Shown: positions 52,387 to 61,512, numbered from the stretch's first letter. The stretch is 64,000 bases of DNA from GCA-016699895 sp964633435 (GCA_964633435.1 CAZWHA010000001.1:124001-188000), one strand, 5' to 3'. Notes: generated from the sequence alone by a model not told the origin. A program made the numbers and translations.

Positions 52387-53723
52387 CTGGTTACGATCAT
52401 CACTTGCCACGGCTCTAACGATACGACTGCACCGTCGACCGATGCTTCGGTCGGATAATCACTATAGTTTATAAGCACTCGGGTGGTGTTATCGTCGCTA
52501 CAGCCAATCAGGACTTGATTGCTATTACCTAACAACTGCCACTGCAAGGTAGGGTGCGGTAAAGTACCAAAAAGTAGGTTATAGTAACCGGCCAGTTCTT
52601 GATTCGGTAATACATCTGGCTGACGGGCGAGGTGAACTGGTATTCTGGCACTGTAGCCAGTCAATTGTCCATCATAGATCAGAAGCAGGCCAGGTAGCGA
52701 ATTTACTAGGTAGGCGATAGCTTTGTGTTTTTCCAAGGGGAAGGTTGCAGCTGCTCTAGGTTCGTCGTGGTTCTCTAGGAAATACACCTGACGGGCTAGA
52801 ACGTCAACATTATCCGTTAGATGTTTGACCACTACAGCAGCCGAGCCTTTGGTCAGTAGGTCATAAAAATCTTTGTCATAGCAATAGTCAAAACCCTGAT
52901 CGAGGAGCAGTTTTGTAGTTTTCCAATAGCATTCGGCGATGAATACGAAGTCACCATGTGAACGACGAACTGCCGTAATAACCTCTTGCCAATACTCGGT
53001 TCCAGGAATAATACCAGCACTATCACCCCACGTACCAGCAAAGATGTCATTTGTCAGCAACATTGCCATATCACAGCGCACGCCGTCACAGAGCGTGGCG
53101 ATATAATCGAGCATTTCGATACTGGCCTGTCGATAGGAGGCAGCAAAGGCATTTAGTTGGGCGACATCTGACCAGCTGCCGAGTTTAGGGTCACGGCCGT
53201 TAGCGATAATCAGTTCGCCGACCTGGCGATACCGTTCGGGATGAGCGGTGAGTTGCTCCTGATTCCCCTGGATGTAATATTCGGGATGTGATGTGATCCA
53301 ATCATGATCAAAGCCCGTGTGATTTGGCACAAAATCTAGGATCAGCCCCAGGCCGTGCTCGGCTAGTCGTTGTCGCAGCGCAAGTAGTTCTGACTCGCCG
53401 CCGAATTGTTGATTAACTGTGTAAGATTTGATCGAGTAGGCTGAGCCAATAATGTCACTGTTTGTCCTAAAATCTGGTAGTAGTTCTCGGGCTTCGTCGA
53501 GGAGCGGTTGATTCGCGAGGGCTAGTTCGATTGCGACTCGGCTGCGTTGCCAGATACCCATTAGCCACACGGCATCGAAACCGCTGGCTGCAATACGGGC
53601 TAGTTCTTCGCCCGGAATGGTTGCTAAAGTTATAGTTTGACTATGGCGGTCCGACAGGGCATGCAGATAGGTCGCAGTATTTATTTCATAGAGTCGGTTT
53701 GAGGTTTTAGACTTGTTAATCAC
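52383..53723 (-). CDS. GH13 alpha-amylase family glycosidase
   Basis: 446 aa from a GTG start. The four GH13 regions are visible: LDFVPNHTG (region I), DGVRCDMAM with nucleophile D218 (II), FIAECYW with acid/base E264 (III) and FLENHDEPR with D320 (IV). A short beta domain ends the protein. There is no signal peptide, so it acts inside the cell on alpha-glucans or trehalose-like sugars. Exact specificity cannot be read. A TATAAT box 6 bases before the GTG implies a leaderless GTG-initiated message. Confidence 0.9.
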   Translation of the reverse strand: MINKSKTSNRLYEINTATYLHALSDRHSQTITLATIPGEELARIAASGFDAVWLMGIWQRSRVAIELALANQPLLDEARELLPDFRTNSDIIGSAYSIKSYTVNQQFGGESELLALRQRLAEHGLGLILDFVPNHTGFDHDWITSHPEYYIQGNQEQLTAHPERYRQVGELIIANGRDPKLGSWSDVAQLNAFAASYRQASIEMLDYIATLCDGVRCDMAMLLTNDIFAGTWGDSAGIIPGTEYWQEVITAVRRSHGDFVFIAECYWKTTKLLLDQGFDYCYDKDFYDLLTKGSAAVVVKHLTDNVDVLARQVYFLENHDEPRAAATFPLEKHKAIAYLVNSLPGLLLIYDGQLTGYSARIPVHLARQPDVLPNQELAGYYNLLFGTLPHPTLQWQLLGNSNQVLIGCSDDNTTRVLINYSDYPTEASVDGAVVSLEPWQVMIVTS

Positions 53724-53735
53724 AAGAGGATTATA
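53724..53735 (-). promoter_or_regulatory. -10 box of leaderless transcript (GH13 gene)
   Basis: Minus-strand TATAAT (53730-53735), 6 bases from the GTG start. Confidence 0.5.
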
Positions 53736-53771
53736 TCACATCGACCCATATGCTATGATAGAGATAACACT

Positions 53772-55367
53772 ATGAATAGATTCATCAGTCGCTGTAAAGA
53801 CTTTGGCCTGAAAGTTGCGGTCTGGCCGCATATTGACATGGCGGTGCTAGTAGCGGCGATCACGGCCTATATTGGTCTGGTTGGCACTCGGTTATCGACG
53901 TGGTCAATTTGGTTTGACGAAGCGTTTACTGCCTATATCGTCCGATTTAACTTTGCCGATATCGCTCATTACACCGGCAACGACATGCATCCACCATTAT
54001 ATTATTGGCTAATAAAGGTTTGGACCTCGGTATTTGGGACGACCGAAGCCGGCTTCAGATCGTTTAGTTTAGTGTTTGGTGTCGTGACAATTATCCTAGG
54101 ATTTTTGCTGCTAAAGAAGCTATTTGGTCGTCGCAGTGCAATACTCGGTGTGTGGTTGCTAGCTCTGTCTCCAATGCTGGTGCGGTTCGGCGCCGAGGCT
54201 CGGATGTATACCTTGGTAACGGCGATTGTACTGGCTGCGACCTATGTGTTAGTGCGAGCGATGGCGACGAATCGACGGCGCTATTGGGCGGCATATGGTG
54301 CGCTGATTGTGGCCGGCATGTTGACGCATTATTATGTGGCACTGGTGTGGCTGGCGCATTGGCTGTGGCGGTTTATGATCATTCGAATGGATGGTAAACG
54401 CGGCAAAAAATTATGTCAGGAATTCTTTAATAAATCTTGGATCTGGACTCATGTATTAGCAGTGGCGATTTTCGCAGTATGGCTGCCGACGGCGATTCAT
54501 CAGATCAGCTCCCTGCAGGCGGGATTTTGGATTCCGGCCATATCGGCAGATACCTTGACGAACTACTTTACGAACATCTTGTTCTACCTCGACCATGATA
54601 AAGTTCAATCGTGGCTGGCACTTCTCTATTTTGTGATCGTAGTCGGAGCGGTGGTATTGCTGTACCGTGCTTATCGACACCTAACAGCCAAGAAAGCTCG
54701 CCAAAACCTATTACTGATCGGCAGCCTGGCGGTGTTCCCGCCTCTGATCCTGCTGTTGTTATCGATGCCGCCACTGACACCGTCGTTTAATGATCGCTAC
54801 CTGATGCCATCGATTGTCGCCGTCAGCCTGGTGCTGGCGGTGGTTGTTGCGCATGGTCGCAAAAACCGTAATAAATTCGGCCTCTTGCCGATCATTATGA
54901 GCGGGCTGATTCTGGTGTCGTTTGGTATCGGCATCGACCGCGTGTATTACTATGGTAATTACAACAAGGCGTCGAATACTTCCATCCGCACTAAAGAGCT
55001 GGTGGCAGCCATTGCCGAAAAAGCCAAACCGGGTGAACCGCTGGTCGCGACTGATCCATGGATTTTTTATGAAGCGGTATTTTATACGAGCGACGAGCAC
55101 CCAGTTTACTTCCTGAATCAGACGACAGAATATATCTATGGTTCGCTCGATATGCTAAAGGACCATGATCAGTTCAAGATCAAGGATCTAGACGCTTTTA
55201 CTCGACAGCATCCTATCATTTGGTATTTTGGTAGTGTTGGCGATGGCCAGATCGAACCGCCGTCGATTGCTCACGGTTGGCGACAGCTGGACAGCGTATC
55301 GATTTATGACTCCATTAATAATAATGCATCATACAAAGCCGTCCGTTTCGCCACGAATGGCCAATAG
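53772..55367 (+). CDS. ArnT/PMT-like GT-C glycosyltransferase (GT39/GT83 type)
   Basis: 531 aa with about 11-12 spans. The first outside loop has WSIWFDEAFTAYIVRF, with the acidic pair needed by GT-C enzymes, then NDMHPPLYYWLIKVW. The second loop has VRFGAEARMYTLVT. A soluble C-terminal domain of ~140 residues follows. Family members transfer a sugar from a polyprenyl-phosphate donor to lipid, protein or glycan outside the membrane. The locus at 15-38 kb supplies candidate donors. Confidence 0.9.
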   Translation: MNRFISRCKDFGLKVAVWPHIDMAVLVAAITAYIGLVGTRLSTWSIWFDEAFTAYIVRFNFADIAHYTGNDMHPPLYYWLIKVWTSVFGTTEAGFRSFSLVFGVVTIILGFLLLKKLFGRRSAILGVWLLALSPMLVRFGAEARMYTLVTAIVLAATYVLVRAMATNRRRYWAAYGALIVAGMLTHYYVALVWLAHWLWRFMIIRMDGKRGKKLCQEFFNKSWIWTHVLAVAIFAVWLPTAIHQISSLQAGFWIPAISADTLTNYFTNILFYLDHDKVQSWLALLYFVIVVGAVVLLYRAYRHLTAKKARQNLLLIGSLAVFPPLILLLLSMPPLTPSFNDRYLMPSIVAVSLVLAVVVAHGRKNRNKFGLLPIIMSGLILVSFGIGIDRVYYYGNYNKASNTSIRTKELVAAIAEKAKPGEPLVATDPWIFYEAVFYTSDEHPVYFLNQTTEYIYGSLDMLKDHDQFKIKDLDAFTRQHPIIWYFGSVGDGQIEPPSIAHGWRQLDSVSIYDSINNNASYKAVRFATNGQ

Positions 55368-55374
55368 CACATGC

Positions 55375-55387
55375 TATAATAGTAGAT
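55375..55387 (+). promoter_or_regulatory. -10 box of leaderless transcript (trxB)
   Basis: Extended -10 TGC-TATAAT (hexamer 55375-55380), 7 bases before ATG 55388. Confidence 0.55.
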
Positions 55388-56323
55388 ATGACAGAACAAA
55401 CTATTCATGACGTGGTAATGATTGGGGCTGGGCCGGCGGCGCTCACAGCCGCGATTTATACGACCCGCGAAGAAATCGAAACAGTGCTGTACGAAAAGGC
55501 GATTGTCGGTGGTTTGGCAGCCACGACTGACTGGATCGATAACTATCCGGGCTACGCTCAGGGTATCGAAGGACTTCGTTTGGCAGATGAGCTGCGTGGT
55601 CAAGCCGAACGTTTTGGTGCTAACATCGAATTTGGTACTGTCGAAAAGATTGAGCGATCGGGTAATAGTATTAAACTGTCAGTTGACGGTAATGAAGTAT
55701 TGGCTCGGTCGGTGCTGATTGCGACGGGCAGTGATCATCGTAAACTGGGCGTGCCGGGCGAAGAAGAATATTTTGCAAAAGGTGTTCATTACTGTGCCAC
55801 CTGCGACGGGGCTTTCTACAAAGACAAGCGCCTGATTGTGGTCGGTGGCGGCAACAGTGGTGTCCAAGAGGCTCTGTTTCTGACTCGGTTTGCCACACAC
55901 ATTGACTTATTAGTACGCAGCGAACTGCGTGCCTCAGAGGTGTTACTACGTAAACTAGAAGCCGCGAGCGATAAAATTACTGTCCATACTAACGTGCTGG
56001 TCGATGAAATTGTGGCCGAGAATGATGTTGTTGTCGGTGCAAAGATTCGTAATAAACATACCGATGAACAGAGTACGGTACATGCTGACGGCATCTTTAT
56101 CTTTATCGGTTTGATACCAAATACCTGGTTCTTGGCGGGTAGCGATATCGAACTGGACGAGCAGGGTTTTGTCAAAGCCAACGCAAACCTCGAAACCTCG
56201 ATGCCAGGCGTCTTTGTGGCTGGCGATGTCAGAGAAGGTGCTACAATGCAGATCGCTGCGGCCGTTGGGGACGGCGCCACGGCAGCTCTGAAAATGCGCC
56301 AATATATTGAGAGTTTGGATTAA
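55388..56323 (+). CDS. trxB: thioredoxin reductase
   Basis: 311 aa, standard length. FAD site IGAGPAALTAAIYTTRE, redox-active C136-A-T-C139-D-G, NADPH site VVGGGNSGVQEALFLTRF and the C-terminal FAD motif PGVFVAGDVREGATMQIAAAVGDG. It uses NADPH to reduce thioredoxin and thereby supports RNR and thiol homeostasis. zwf nearby is a possible NADPH source. Confidence 0.96.
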   Translation: MTEQTIHDVVMIGAGPAALTAAIYTTREEIETVLYEKAIVGGLAATTDWIDNYPGYAQGIEGLRLADELRGQAERFGANIEFGTVEKIERSGNSIKLSVDGNEVLARSVLIATGSDHRKLGVPGEEEYFAKGVHYCATCDGAFYKDKRLIVVGGGNSGVQEALFLTRFATHIDLLVRSELRASEVLLRKLEAASDKITVHTNVLVDEIVAENDVVVGAKIRNKHTDEQSTVHADGIFIFIGLIPNTWFLAGSDIELDEQGFVKANANLETSMPGVFVAGDVREGATMQIAAAVGDGATAALKMRQYIESLD

Positions 56324-56327
56324 ACTC

Positions 56328-56356
56328 TTGCCTATCAATAGAACAGCTGTTAAAAT
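56328..56356 (+). promoter_or_regulatory. promoter of collagen-like operon
   Basis: TTGCCT (56328-56333) and TAAAAT (56351-56356) with a 17-base spacer. GGAGGTG lies at 56379-56385, unusually far (13 bases) from ATG 56399. Confidence 0.5.
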
Positions 56357-56398
56357 AGAATAAGCATTATTAATTAACGGAGGTGAAATAACAAATCT

Positions 56399-57502
56399 AT
56401 GGTCAGACTACCCACACCCGGTGGTGACGAAGGCAACTGGGGACAAATCCTCAATGACTACCTAAGCGCCGCCCATAAACCAGATGGCACCCTAAAACCC
56501 AATGTGGTAGACGCTACCATCATTGCCAATAACGCCATTACCGAAGCTAACCTTGATCAAGACGTCCAAGACAAACTAAACACTATTGCAGGTCAACAGG
56601 GTTCCACCGGTGCAACTGGCCCGCAAGGTACCCCCGGTGCTACCGGTGCGTCAGGTCCTCAAGGCGCTACTGGCGCTCAAGGCCCACAGGGCACCCCTGG
56701 CACTAACGGCCAAACCGGTGCCACTGGTTCACAAGGTGCCACCGGTCCCCAAGGCCTCCAAGGCACCACTGGTGCCACTGGCGCTGCCTCAACAGTTCCT
56801 GGTCCTGCTGGTTCAACAGGAGCTACTGGACCCCAAGGTCCTCAGGGTGACCCAGGTCCTGCTAGTACAGTTGGTGCAACCGGCCCTCAAGGTGCCACCG
56901 GTCCCCAAGGCCTCCAAGGCACCACTGGTGCCACTGGCGCTGCCTCAACAGTTCCTGGTCCTGCTGGTGCTACTGGTCCAACGGGAACCACTGGCCAAAC
57001 TGGTGCCACGGGTGCATCAGGAACGGCTGGCTCTAACGGCGCAACTGGTGCAACCGGAGCACAAGGCTTCACTGGTCCTACGGGTAGTGCTGGTAGTCAG
57101 GGTGCGACGGGAGCAACGGGACAAGGTGTTCCGACTGGCGGCACAACAGGCCAGGTGCTCGCAAAGACATCAGCTACAAATTATGCCACACAGTGGGTAA
57201 CTCCTAGTGGCGGTAGTTCAAGCTGGAATATTCGCGCCATTACTGCTTCGTCGGTTGCAGCGGCAAACGGCGACTGGATTGTTGCAACCCCAACATCAAA
57301 TGCTATTACGGTTCAATTGCCAGCACCGGCCGCAAATGCTCGTGTCCGCGTCAAACGTAATGCAGTCGCTGGTAACTCAATCCTTATCACGACACCAAAC
57401 GGCGGTATGCTCGACGGCGGTGAGCCGACTATGGCAACGCTGAATGCTGGTTGGTCGAGTATGGATTATGAATCAGATGGTACTAACTGGTACACGGTGT
57501 AA
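56399..57502 (+). CDS. collagen-like surface or fibre protein
   Basis: 367 aa. The N-terminal module (1-65) starts VRLPTPGGDEGNWGQILND, which I associate with Saccharibacteria fibre proteins. About 68-240 is an uninterrupted G-X-Y collagen-like region dominated by GATGAQ/GPQG triplets, with short interruptions (AASTVPGPAG). The C-terminal ~120 residues start GGTTGQVLAKTSATNYATQW, as in phage tail fibres, and form a beta head ending DGTNWYTV. There is no signal peptide, so the export route is unclear. A trimeric fibre for attachment is inferred. An exact 81-bp repeat lies within the collagen part. Confidence 0.88.
   Translation: MVRLPTPGGDEGNWGQILNDYLSAAHKPDGTLKPNVVDATIIANNAITEANLDQDVQDKLNTIAGQQGSTGATGPQGTPGATGASGPQGATGAQGPQGTPGTNGQTGATGSQGATGPQGLQGTTGATGAASTVPGPAGSTGATGPQGPQGDPGPASTVGATGPQGATGPQGLQGTTGATGAASTVPGPAGATGPTGTTGQTGATGASGTAGSNGATGATGAQGFTGPTGSAGSQGATGATGQGVPTGGTTGQVLAKTSATNYATQWVTPSGGSSSWNIRAITASSVAAANGDWIVATPTSNAITVQLPAPAANARVRVKRNAVAGNSILITTPNGGMLDGGEPTMATLNAGWSSMDYESDGTNWYTV
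56732..56812 (+). repeat. 81-bp exact in-frame repeat in collagen region, copy 1
   Basis: Identical to 56888-56968, with a period of 156 bp (52 codons). Confidence 0.95.
56888..56968 (+). repeat. 81-bp exact in-frame repeat in collagen region, copy 2
   Basis: Identical partner of 56732-56812. Confidence 0.95.
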
Positions 57503-57523
57503 TAAGGGAGGAATAAAGATACT

Positions 57524-58000
57524 ATGGGAAGTCCAGGAGTAGGCGGAACAATCAGCGCAGCCTCAGATGTTTCGCTCAATAACCCAACACAAGACGATTT
57601 GTTTATACGAGGAGCCAGTTATTGGTCAAACATACCAGCAACTGGCAAGGTCGCTCTGGCGTCAAACGGTGGTGTTGAGAATGTTTCAACCATTACTTCA
57701 ACTGCCAGCACGACACTCAACCTCGCTAACGGCAATGTTTTTAACGTGACGCTGAATGTGGCGACCACCACCTTTACTTTTTCAGGAGCAACCAGCGGTA
57801 AAGCCTGTTCGTTTGCTATCTACCTGAAACAGAACGCTACTGGTAACCGCGCGGTAACGTGGCCAGCTAGTGCTAAATGGGCCGGCGGTACTGCGCCAAC
57901 CATCAGCACTGCTGCAAACGCTGTTGATATCGTTGTATTCGAGTCAATTGACGGCGGTACCAACTGGTATGGCTCGCTTGTCGGTAATGCATTTGCGTAG
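57524..58000 (+). CDS. tail-fibre-like head protein, partner of collagen-like protein
   Basis: 158 aa, with a good Shine-Dalgarno site (gggagga) and its start 21 bases after the collagen-like gene. Ser/Thr/Asn-rich beta protein with FTFSGATSGKACSFAIYLKQ and the ending ESIDGGTNWYGSLVGNAFA, which matches the DGTNWY ending of the preceding protein and phage tail/receptor-binding proteins. There is no signal peptide. It is probably a second component of the same fibre. Confidence 0.8.
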   Translation: MGSPGVGGTISAASDVSLNNPTQDDLFIRGASYWSNIPATGKVALASNGGVENVSTITSTASTTLNLANGNVFNVTLNVATTTFTFSGATSGKACSFAIYLKQNATGNRAVTWPASAKWAGGTAPTISTAANAVDIVVFESIDGGTNWYGSLVGNAFA

Positions 58001-58021
58001 AGAATCTAGGCTACGTTCAAA

Positions 58022-58048
58022 ACTCCTCCCACGTGCGGAGGAGTTTTT
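58022..58048 (+). terminator. rho-independent terminator of collagen-like operon
   Basis: Perfect stem ACTCCTCC / GGAGGAGT, loop CACGTGC, followed by a T run. Confidence 0.9.
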
Positions 58049-58077
58049 GTTGTCCTCGGGAAAGCCGTGATTTTAAG

Positions 58078-58401
58078 CTAATTACTGGTATTATAAATAA
58101 AAAATCCAAACAGCCCTACGGCTACGACGCCAGTGACAATTGTCGCTGCTACCGCGTAAGCTTTTCGACGACGCTGGCTGGCAATCATGACCAATCGCAA
58201 ATTATAGACAAAAGCAATCACTAGCATCGGTAGGATTAGCAAGACAGCAAACAGCATTAGACCTGCAAAACCAGTCTGATCGGCATCGGACATGATGGTT
58301 CCGATGATCAAAATGAGCGCACAAAGAGCCGACAGGCTATTAAAACTAATCGATGAATGAAATATATCTTGCTCCCGAGCGGGACTACCGGGCTCTTTCA
58401 T
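58078..58401 (-). CDS. three-span membrane protein, unknown
   Basis: 107 aa from ATG 58401 (MKEPGSPAREQDIF). The longer reading to 58410 starts inside the -10 box. Three hydrophobic spans lie at about 20-38, 45-68 and 80-102. No family is recognised. It is 14 bases downstream of zwf on the same strand, but with its own TATAAT. Confidence 0.7.
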   Translation of the reverse strand: MKEPGSPAREQDIFHSSISFNSLSALCALILIIGTIMSDADQTGFAGLMLFAVLLILPMLVIAFVYNLRLVMIASQRRRKAYAVAATIVTGVVAVGLFGFFIYNTSN

Positions 58402-58414
58402 GGTACTCATTATA
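58402..58414 (-). promoter_or_regulatory. -10 box of leaderless transcript
   Basis: Minus-strand TATAAT (58409-58414) ends 7 bases before ATG 58401. It overlaps the nominal ATG at 58410. Confidence 0.5.
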
Positions 58415-59785
58415 TCACGACGATAAATTGTCCGGCGAAGTTCCGAGCGGGTAGGTTATCAGATCAGCACTGCCATATTGCCAGCTGTCCAAAATAGTTT
58501 GGATGATGCGCCAAGACGTCATGACCTCGCGGCTCGAGGCAAACAGTGACTGATCGCCGCGAATGGCGTCCACAATGACACGTTCGTAGGCCTCGGCCTG
58601 GCGATCGGTGAATGATCGGTCATAGTCAAAATCCATCGTGACGGTATCAGTAGCGTTCGAAGTCCCAGGCTTCTTGGCCTGGAGTTCAATGGTGATACCT
58701 TCGTTGGGTTGTAGACGGAAAATCAATGCATTCGGACCAGCGGCGTCTTCGGTGGCACGAAAAGTGACCAAAGCCTCGGTGTATTTACCGAACATGCCTT
58801 TGCCTGCCTCGAGTATAATCGGCGTTTTGCGCCACTGTTCATTATTAATTGTCAGGTTTAGACGCGCAAAGGTTTCGGTTGTCGAGTCTGGGCTCTCGGC
58901 TTCGATGCGGTAACCTTCGTACTGGCCACGCGCTGTCCGCTTGGCTACCTCGTCGGCTTCGATTGGCATAATACTGTCGAGTAGGCGCTGTTTGCTGCGA
59001 TGGATCTCGGCACTACCAAAATTTAGTGGTCGCTCCATCGTAATTAGCGCTAAAACTTGTAGCAGATGGCTCTGGATGATATCACGCAGTGCCCCAGTCT
59101 GATCATAAAACACGCCGCGACCCTCGATACCAATAGTCTCCATGGCGGCGACTCTGATCGAAGCCACGTGTCGCGAGTTCCAAATCGACTCGAACAGGGG
59201 ATTTTCAAATCGAAAGGTCAGGATGTTTTGAGCAGTTTCCTTGGCTAGGTAATGATCAATCCGGAAAATCTGTGTCTCGTCGAAATGCTCCTTGGTCAGA
59301 GCAATCAGCTGTTTTGCCGAATCAGTATCATGACCGAATGGTTTTTCGACCAACAGTTTCGGCGGACAGGATTCGGCGCGGAACTTTTTGTTATGACCCG
59401 AGCGACCGAGATTGCCAACAATAGTAGGGAAAGCCTGAGCCGGAATCGACAGATAATAGAGTCGCTGTGATCCAGACATAGCAGTTTCGCGTAGGTCGGA
59501 CAGCAGGTTTTTATAATCCCGGCTGTCCGTTACATCCATTTTTCGAATAGTAATCATCCGAGCTAACTTATTCAGAATTCGCGACTCGACGGGTTCTGCA
59601 ATAAAGCGCGCCATGCTGGCTAGCAATTCTTTCTCTTTGCCAGTTTGGCGGCTAATACCAATGATTCTGGTATGTGCGGGCAGTTCACCGGCCTCGATCA
59701 GATGATATAGCGCTGGCAACAACTTGCGTCGCGCTAAATCACCGGTAATGCCAAAAATAATAATCTGTAATGGTTGGTCTGTCAT
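58415..59785 (-). CDS. zwf: glucose-6-phosphate 1-dehydrogenase
   Basis: 456 aa from ATG 59785 (MTDQPLQIIIFGITGDLA). A GTG 24 bases upstream is an alternative start. Coenzyme motif IFGITGDLARRKLLPALY, substrate motif FRIDHYLAKETAQN (usual RIDHYLGKE), and a C-terminal substrate domain. It oxidises glucose-6-phosphate, making NADPH and feeding the pentose phosphate route. Adjacent trehalase could supply glucose. Confidence 0.95.
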   Translation of the reverse strand: MTDQPLQIIIFGITGDLARRKLLPALYHLIEAGELPAHTRIIGISRQTGKEKELLASMARFIAEPVESRILNKLARMITIRKMDVTDSRDYKNLLSDLRETAMSGSQRLYYLSIPAQAFPTIVGNLGRSGHNKKFRAESCPPKLLVEKPFGHDTDSAKQLIALTKEHFDETQIFRIDHYLAKETAQNILTFRFENPLFESIWNSRHVASIRVAAMETIGIEGRGVFYDQTGALRDIIQSHLLQVLALITMERPLNFGSAEIHRSKQRLLDSIMPIEADEVAKRTARGQYEGYRIEAESPDSTTETFARLNLTINNEQWRKTPIILEAGKGMFGKYTEALVTFRATEDAAGPNALIFRLQPNEGITIELQAKKPGTSNATDTVTMDFDYDRSFTDRQAEAYERVIVDAIRGDQSLFASSREVMTSWRIIQTILDSWQYGSADLITYPLGTSPDNLSS

Positions 59786-59826
59786 AACACTTCCACGGCT
59801 ACTTTCCACTATAGTTTATTCGACGG

Positions 59827-61401
59827 CTAGTGTAAAGAGGTGTCGCTTAAAGTTTCGAACACGCCATTAGTCCAACCAAAGCCGTCCTGGAGCTCATATT
59901 CACCGCCACCTCCCAGTTCACCGGGATGGACGACGTCGTATTTCTCGATAAATTTGTGATGGCGTTCAAAAACCAGACGATTGGTTGCGAGCCAGCGCTG
60001 CCTGATTGTATCGGCTAGCTTTTGATGACCGTAGCGTTCCAACCCTTTGATCGTCACATAATGGAGCGGTGCCCAGCCATTCGGCATGTCCCACTGTTGG
60101 TCGTTCTCGATAAGTGTGGTCGCCAAGCCTCCTGCTCGTAGAAAATCTTGTTCGAGTCTGGTAGCCACGGCGGCAGCCTGTTTGCGACTAGCTAGACCGA
60201 CATAGAGTGGGAACATAGCAGCCAAGGTGGCAGACGGGGTGGCTTCGCGGCGTACGAAATCATAATCATGGAAGAATTGGTGCTGTTCGTTCCAACAATA
60301 TTGCTCGATAGCAGCCGCTCGGGACGCAGCGACGGTCTCATAGGTTTTAGCGAGTTTATGTTGTTTGATCAGTCGATACGCTTTGGCAATAGTCGATTCC
60401 AAATGATAGAGCAGACAATTCAGATCAATCGGCACAATATCGGTGGTATGAATAGTGCCCAGGTCATGCGAGTCAGCAAGCCAGCGCGAGCTAAAATCCC
60501 AACCAGATTCGGCGGCGGCTCGCAAATGCAGATACATACTGTCATACTGCTCCGTAGTGACAGTAGAGACCGTTTCGATATCTTGGATATATGATTCGGG
60601 TCGAGGTGACGGCCGGTCGTCGAAGTAGCGGTTGAGAATCAAGTCATCCGGTAATCTGACGACACGCCGCATGGCTTGGTAGTCAGAGTGTAGTTTGCGG
60701 CTGCCGCGCATCCAAAACTGCCGCTCCTTTAGCAGATAAGGCAAATATTCAACAGTGGCGTAGTCGTCGCGATGTTGACTGAGTAGCTCAACCATATGAG
60801 AAAAGAATGGCGGTTGGGAACGGGTTAGAAAGTAGGAGCGATTAGCTGTTGGAATCAAGCCAAAACGGCGAATCATATAGGTATAATTTTTCATCATGCC
60901 TTCGATCAAGCGCCATTGGTTCTCGGTAGCAAGGCCGAGCATAATAAAATAACTATCCCAATAGAACTGCTCTTGAAAACGTCCGCCTGGTACAATGTAC
61001 TCATATGGCAGCGCTAGGAGTGAGCCGCGGTCACGTCGGTTAGTGACGGTAAGGTCGCCCCAGAGCTGTTTAATATGCTGTTCTGGATTCAGGTTCGGTT
61101 GATCTACCGATCGATCTTTTGTCTTTGTTAGATTATAAAAATTACGCCCAATGAAATCTTCTAAATTAAAATCAGGCTGTTGTGCTTCAAGTTGATAGGC
61201 TTTTAGTACCATTGCCGGTGCTTTTTTTGGCACCAGATCAACGAATGCTTTATTGTCTCCAAGGATATTTTTAGTCTGGGTACTGTGAAATAATTCCGCA
61301 AAAGTCTCATCGGGACTGCGTGGTTTAACAGCTACCAATCCAACAGTTTTGACAACGTTGGCTCTAATAGCTTTTGGAACAGTTAATTTCTTTCCTGGCA
61401 T
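59827..61401 (-). CDS. trehalase family glycoside hydrolase (GH37)
   Basis: 524 aa from ATG 61401. The trehalase signatures are both present: PGGRFQEQFYWDSYFI and QWDMPNGWAPLHY. The (alpha/alpha)6-barrel signature ending (G-G-G-E-Y-x-x-Q-D-G-F-G-W-T-N-G) is also clear. There is no signal peptide, so it would be a cytoplasmic enzyme splitting trehalose into two glucose. The N-terminal ~40 residues (from KKLTVPKAIRANVV) are an extra segment. It is upstream of zwf on the same strand. Confidence 0.93.
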   Translation of the reverse strand: MPGKKLTVPKAIRANVVKTVGLVAVKPRSPDETFAELFHSTQTKNILGDNKAFVDLVPKKAPAMVLKAYQLEAQQPDFNLEDFIGRNFYNLTKTKDRSVDQPNLNPEQHIKQLWGDLTVTNRRDRGSLLALPYEYIVPGGRFQEQFYWDSYFIMLGLATENQWRLIEGMMKNYTYMIRRFGLIPTANRSYFLTRSQPPFFSHMVELLSQHRDDYATVEYLPYLLKERQFWMRGSRKLHSDYQAMRRVVRLPDDLILNRYFDDRPSPRPESYIQDIETVSTVTTEQYDSMYLHLRAAAESGWDFSSRWLADSHDLGTIHTTDIVPIDLNCLLYHLESTIAKAYRLIKQHKLAKTYETVAASRAAAIEQYCWNEQHQFFHDYDFVRREATPSATLAAMFPLYVGLASRKQAAAVATRLEQDFLRAGGLATTLIENDQQWDMPNGWAPLHYVTIKGLERYGHQKLADTIRQRWLATNRLVFERHHKFIEKYDVVHPGELGGGGEYELQDGFGWTNGVFETLSDTSLH

Positions 61402-61512
61402 TATTATCAATTATAAGTGTTAGGGGCATTCTATTCAATTAGTAATAGACAAGCTGGCTTTCAGGTTGTATACTGTGACTACAGTCATTAATCACGAAAA
61501 GGAGGTGATGGT

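Noticed and set aside
55816..56280. 154-codon frame opposite trxB
   Set aside because: Antisense shadow of a clearly conserved reductase gene.
56700..57000. Short regular repeats resembling a CRISPR array
   Set aside because: Periodicity is multiples of 9 bases encoding G-X-Y triplets in an open frame, with no unique spacers and no cas genes.
56586..57200. 204-codon overlapping frame inside the collagen-like gene
   Set aside because: It is a +1-frame shadow of G-X-Y codons, giving a low-complexity L/V/P/K product with no ribosome site.
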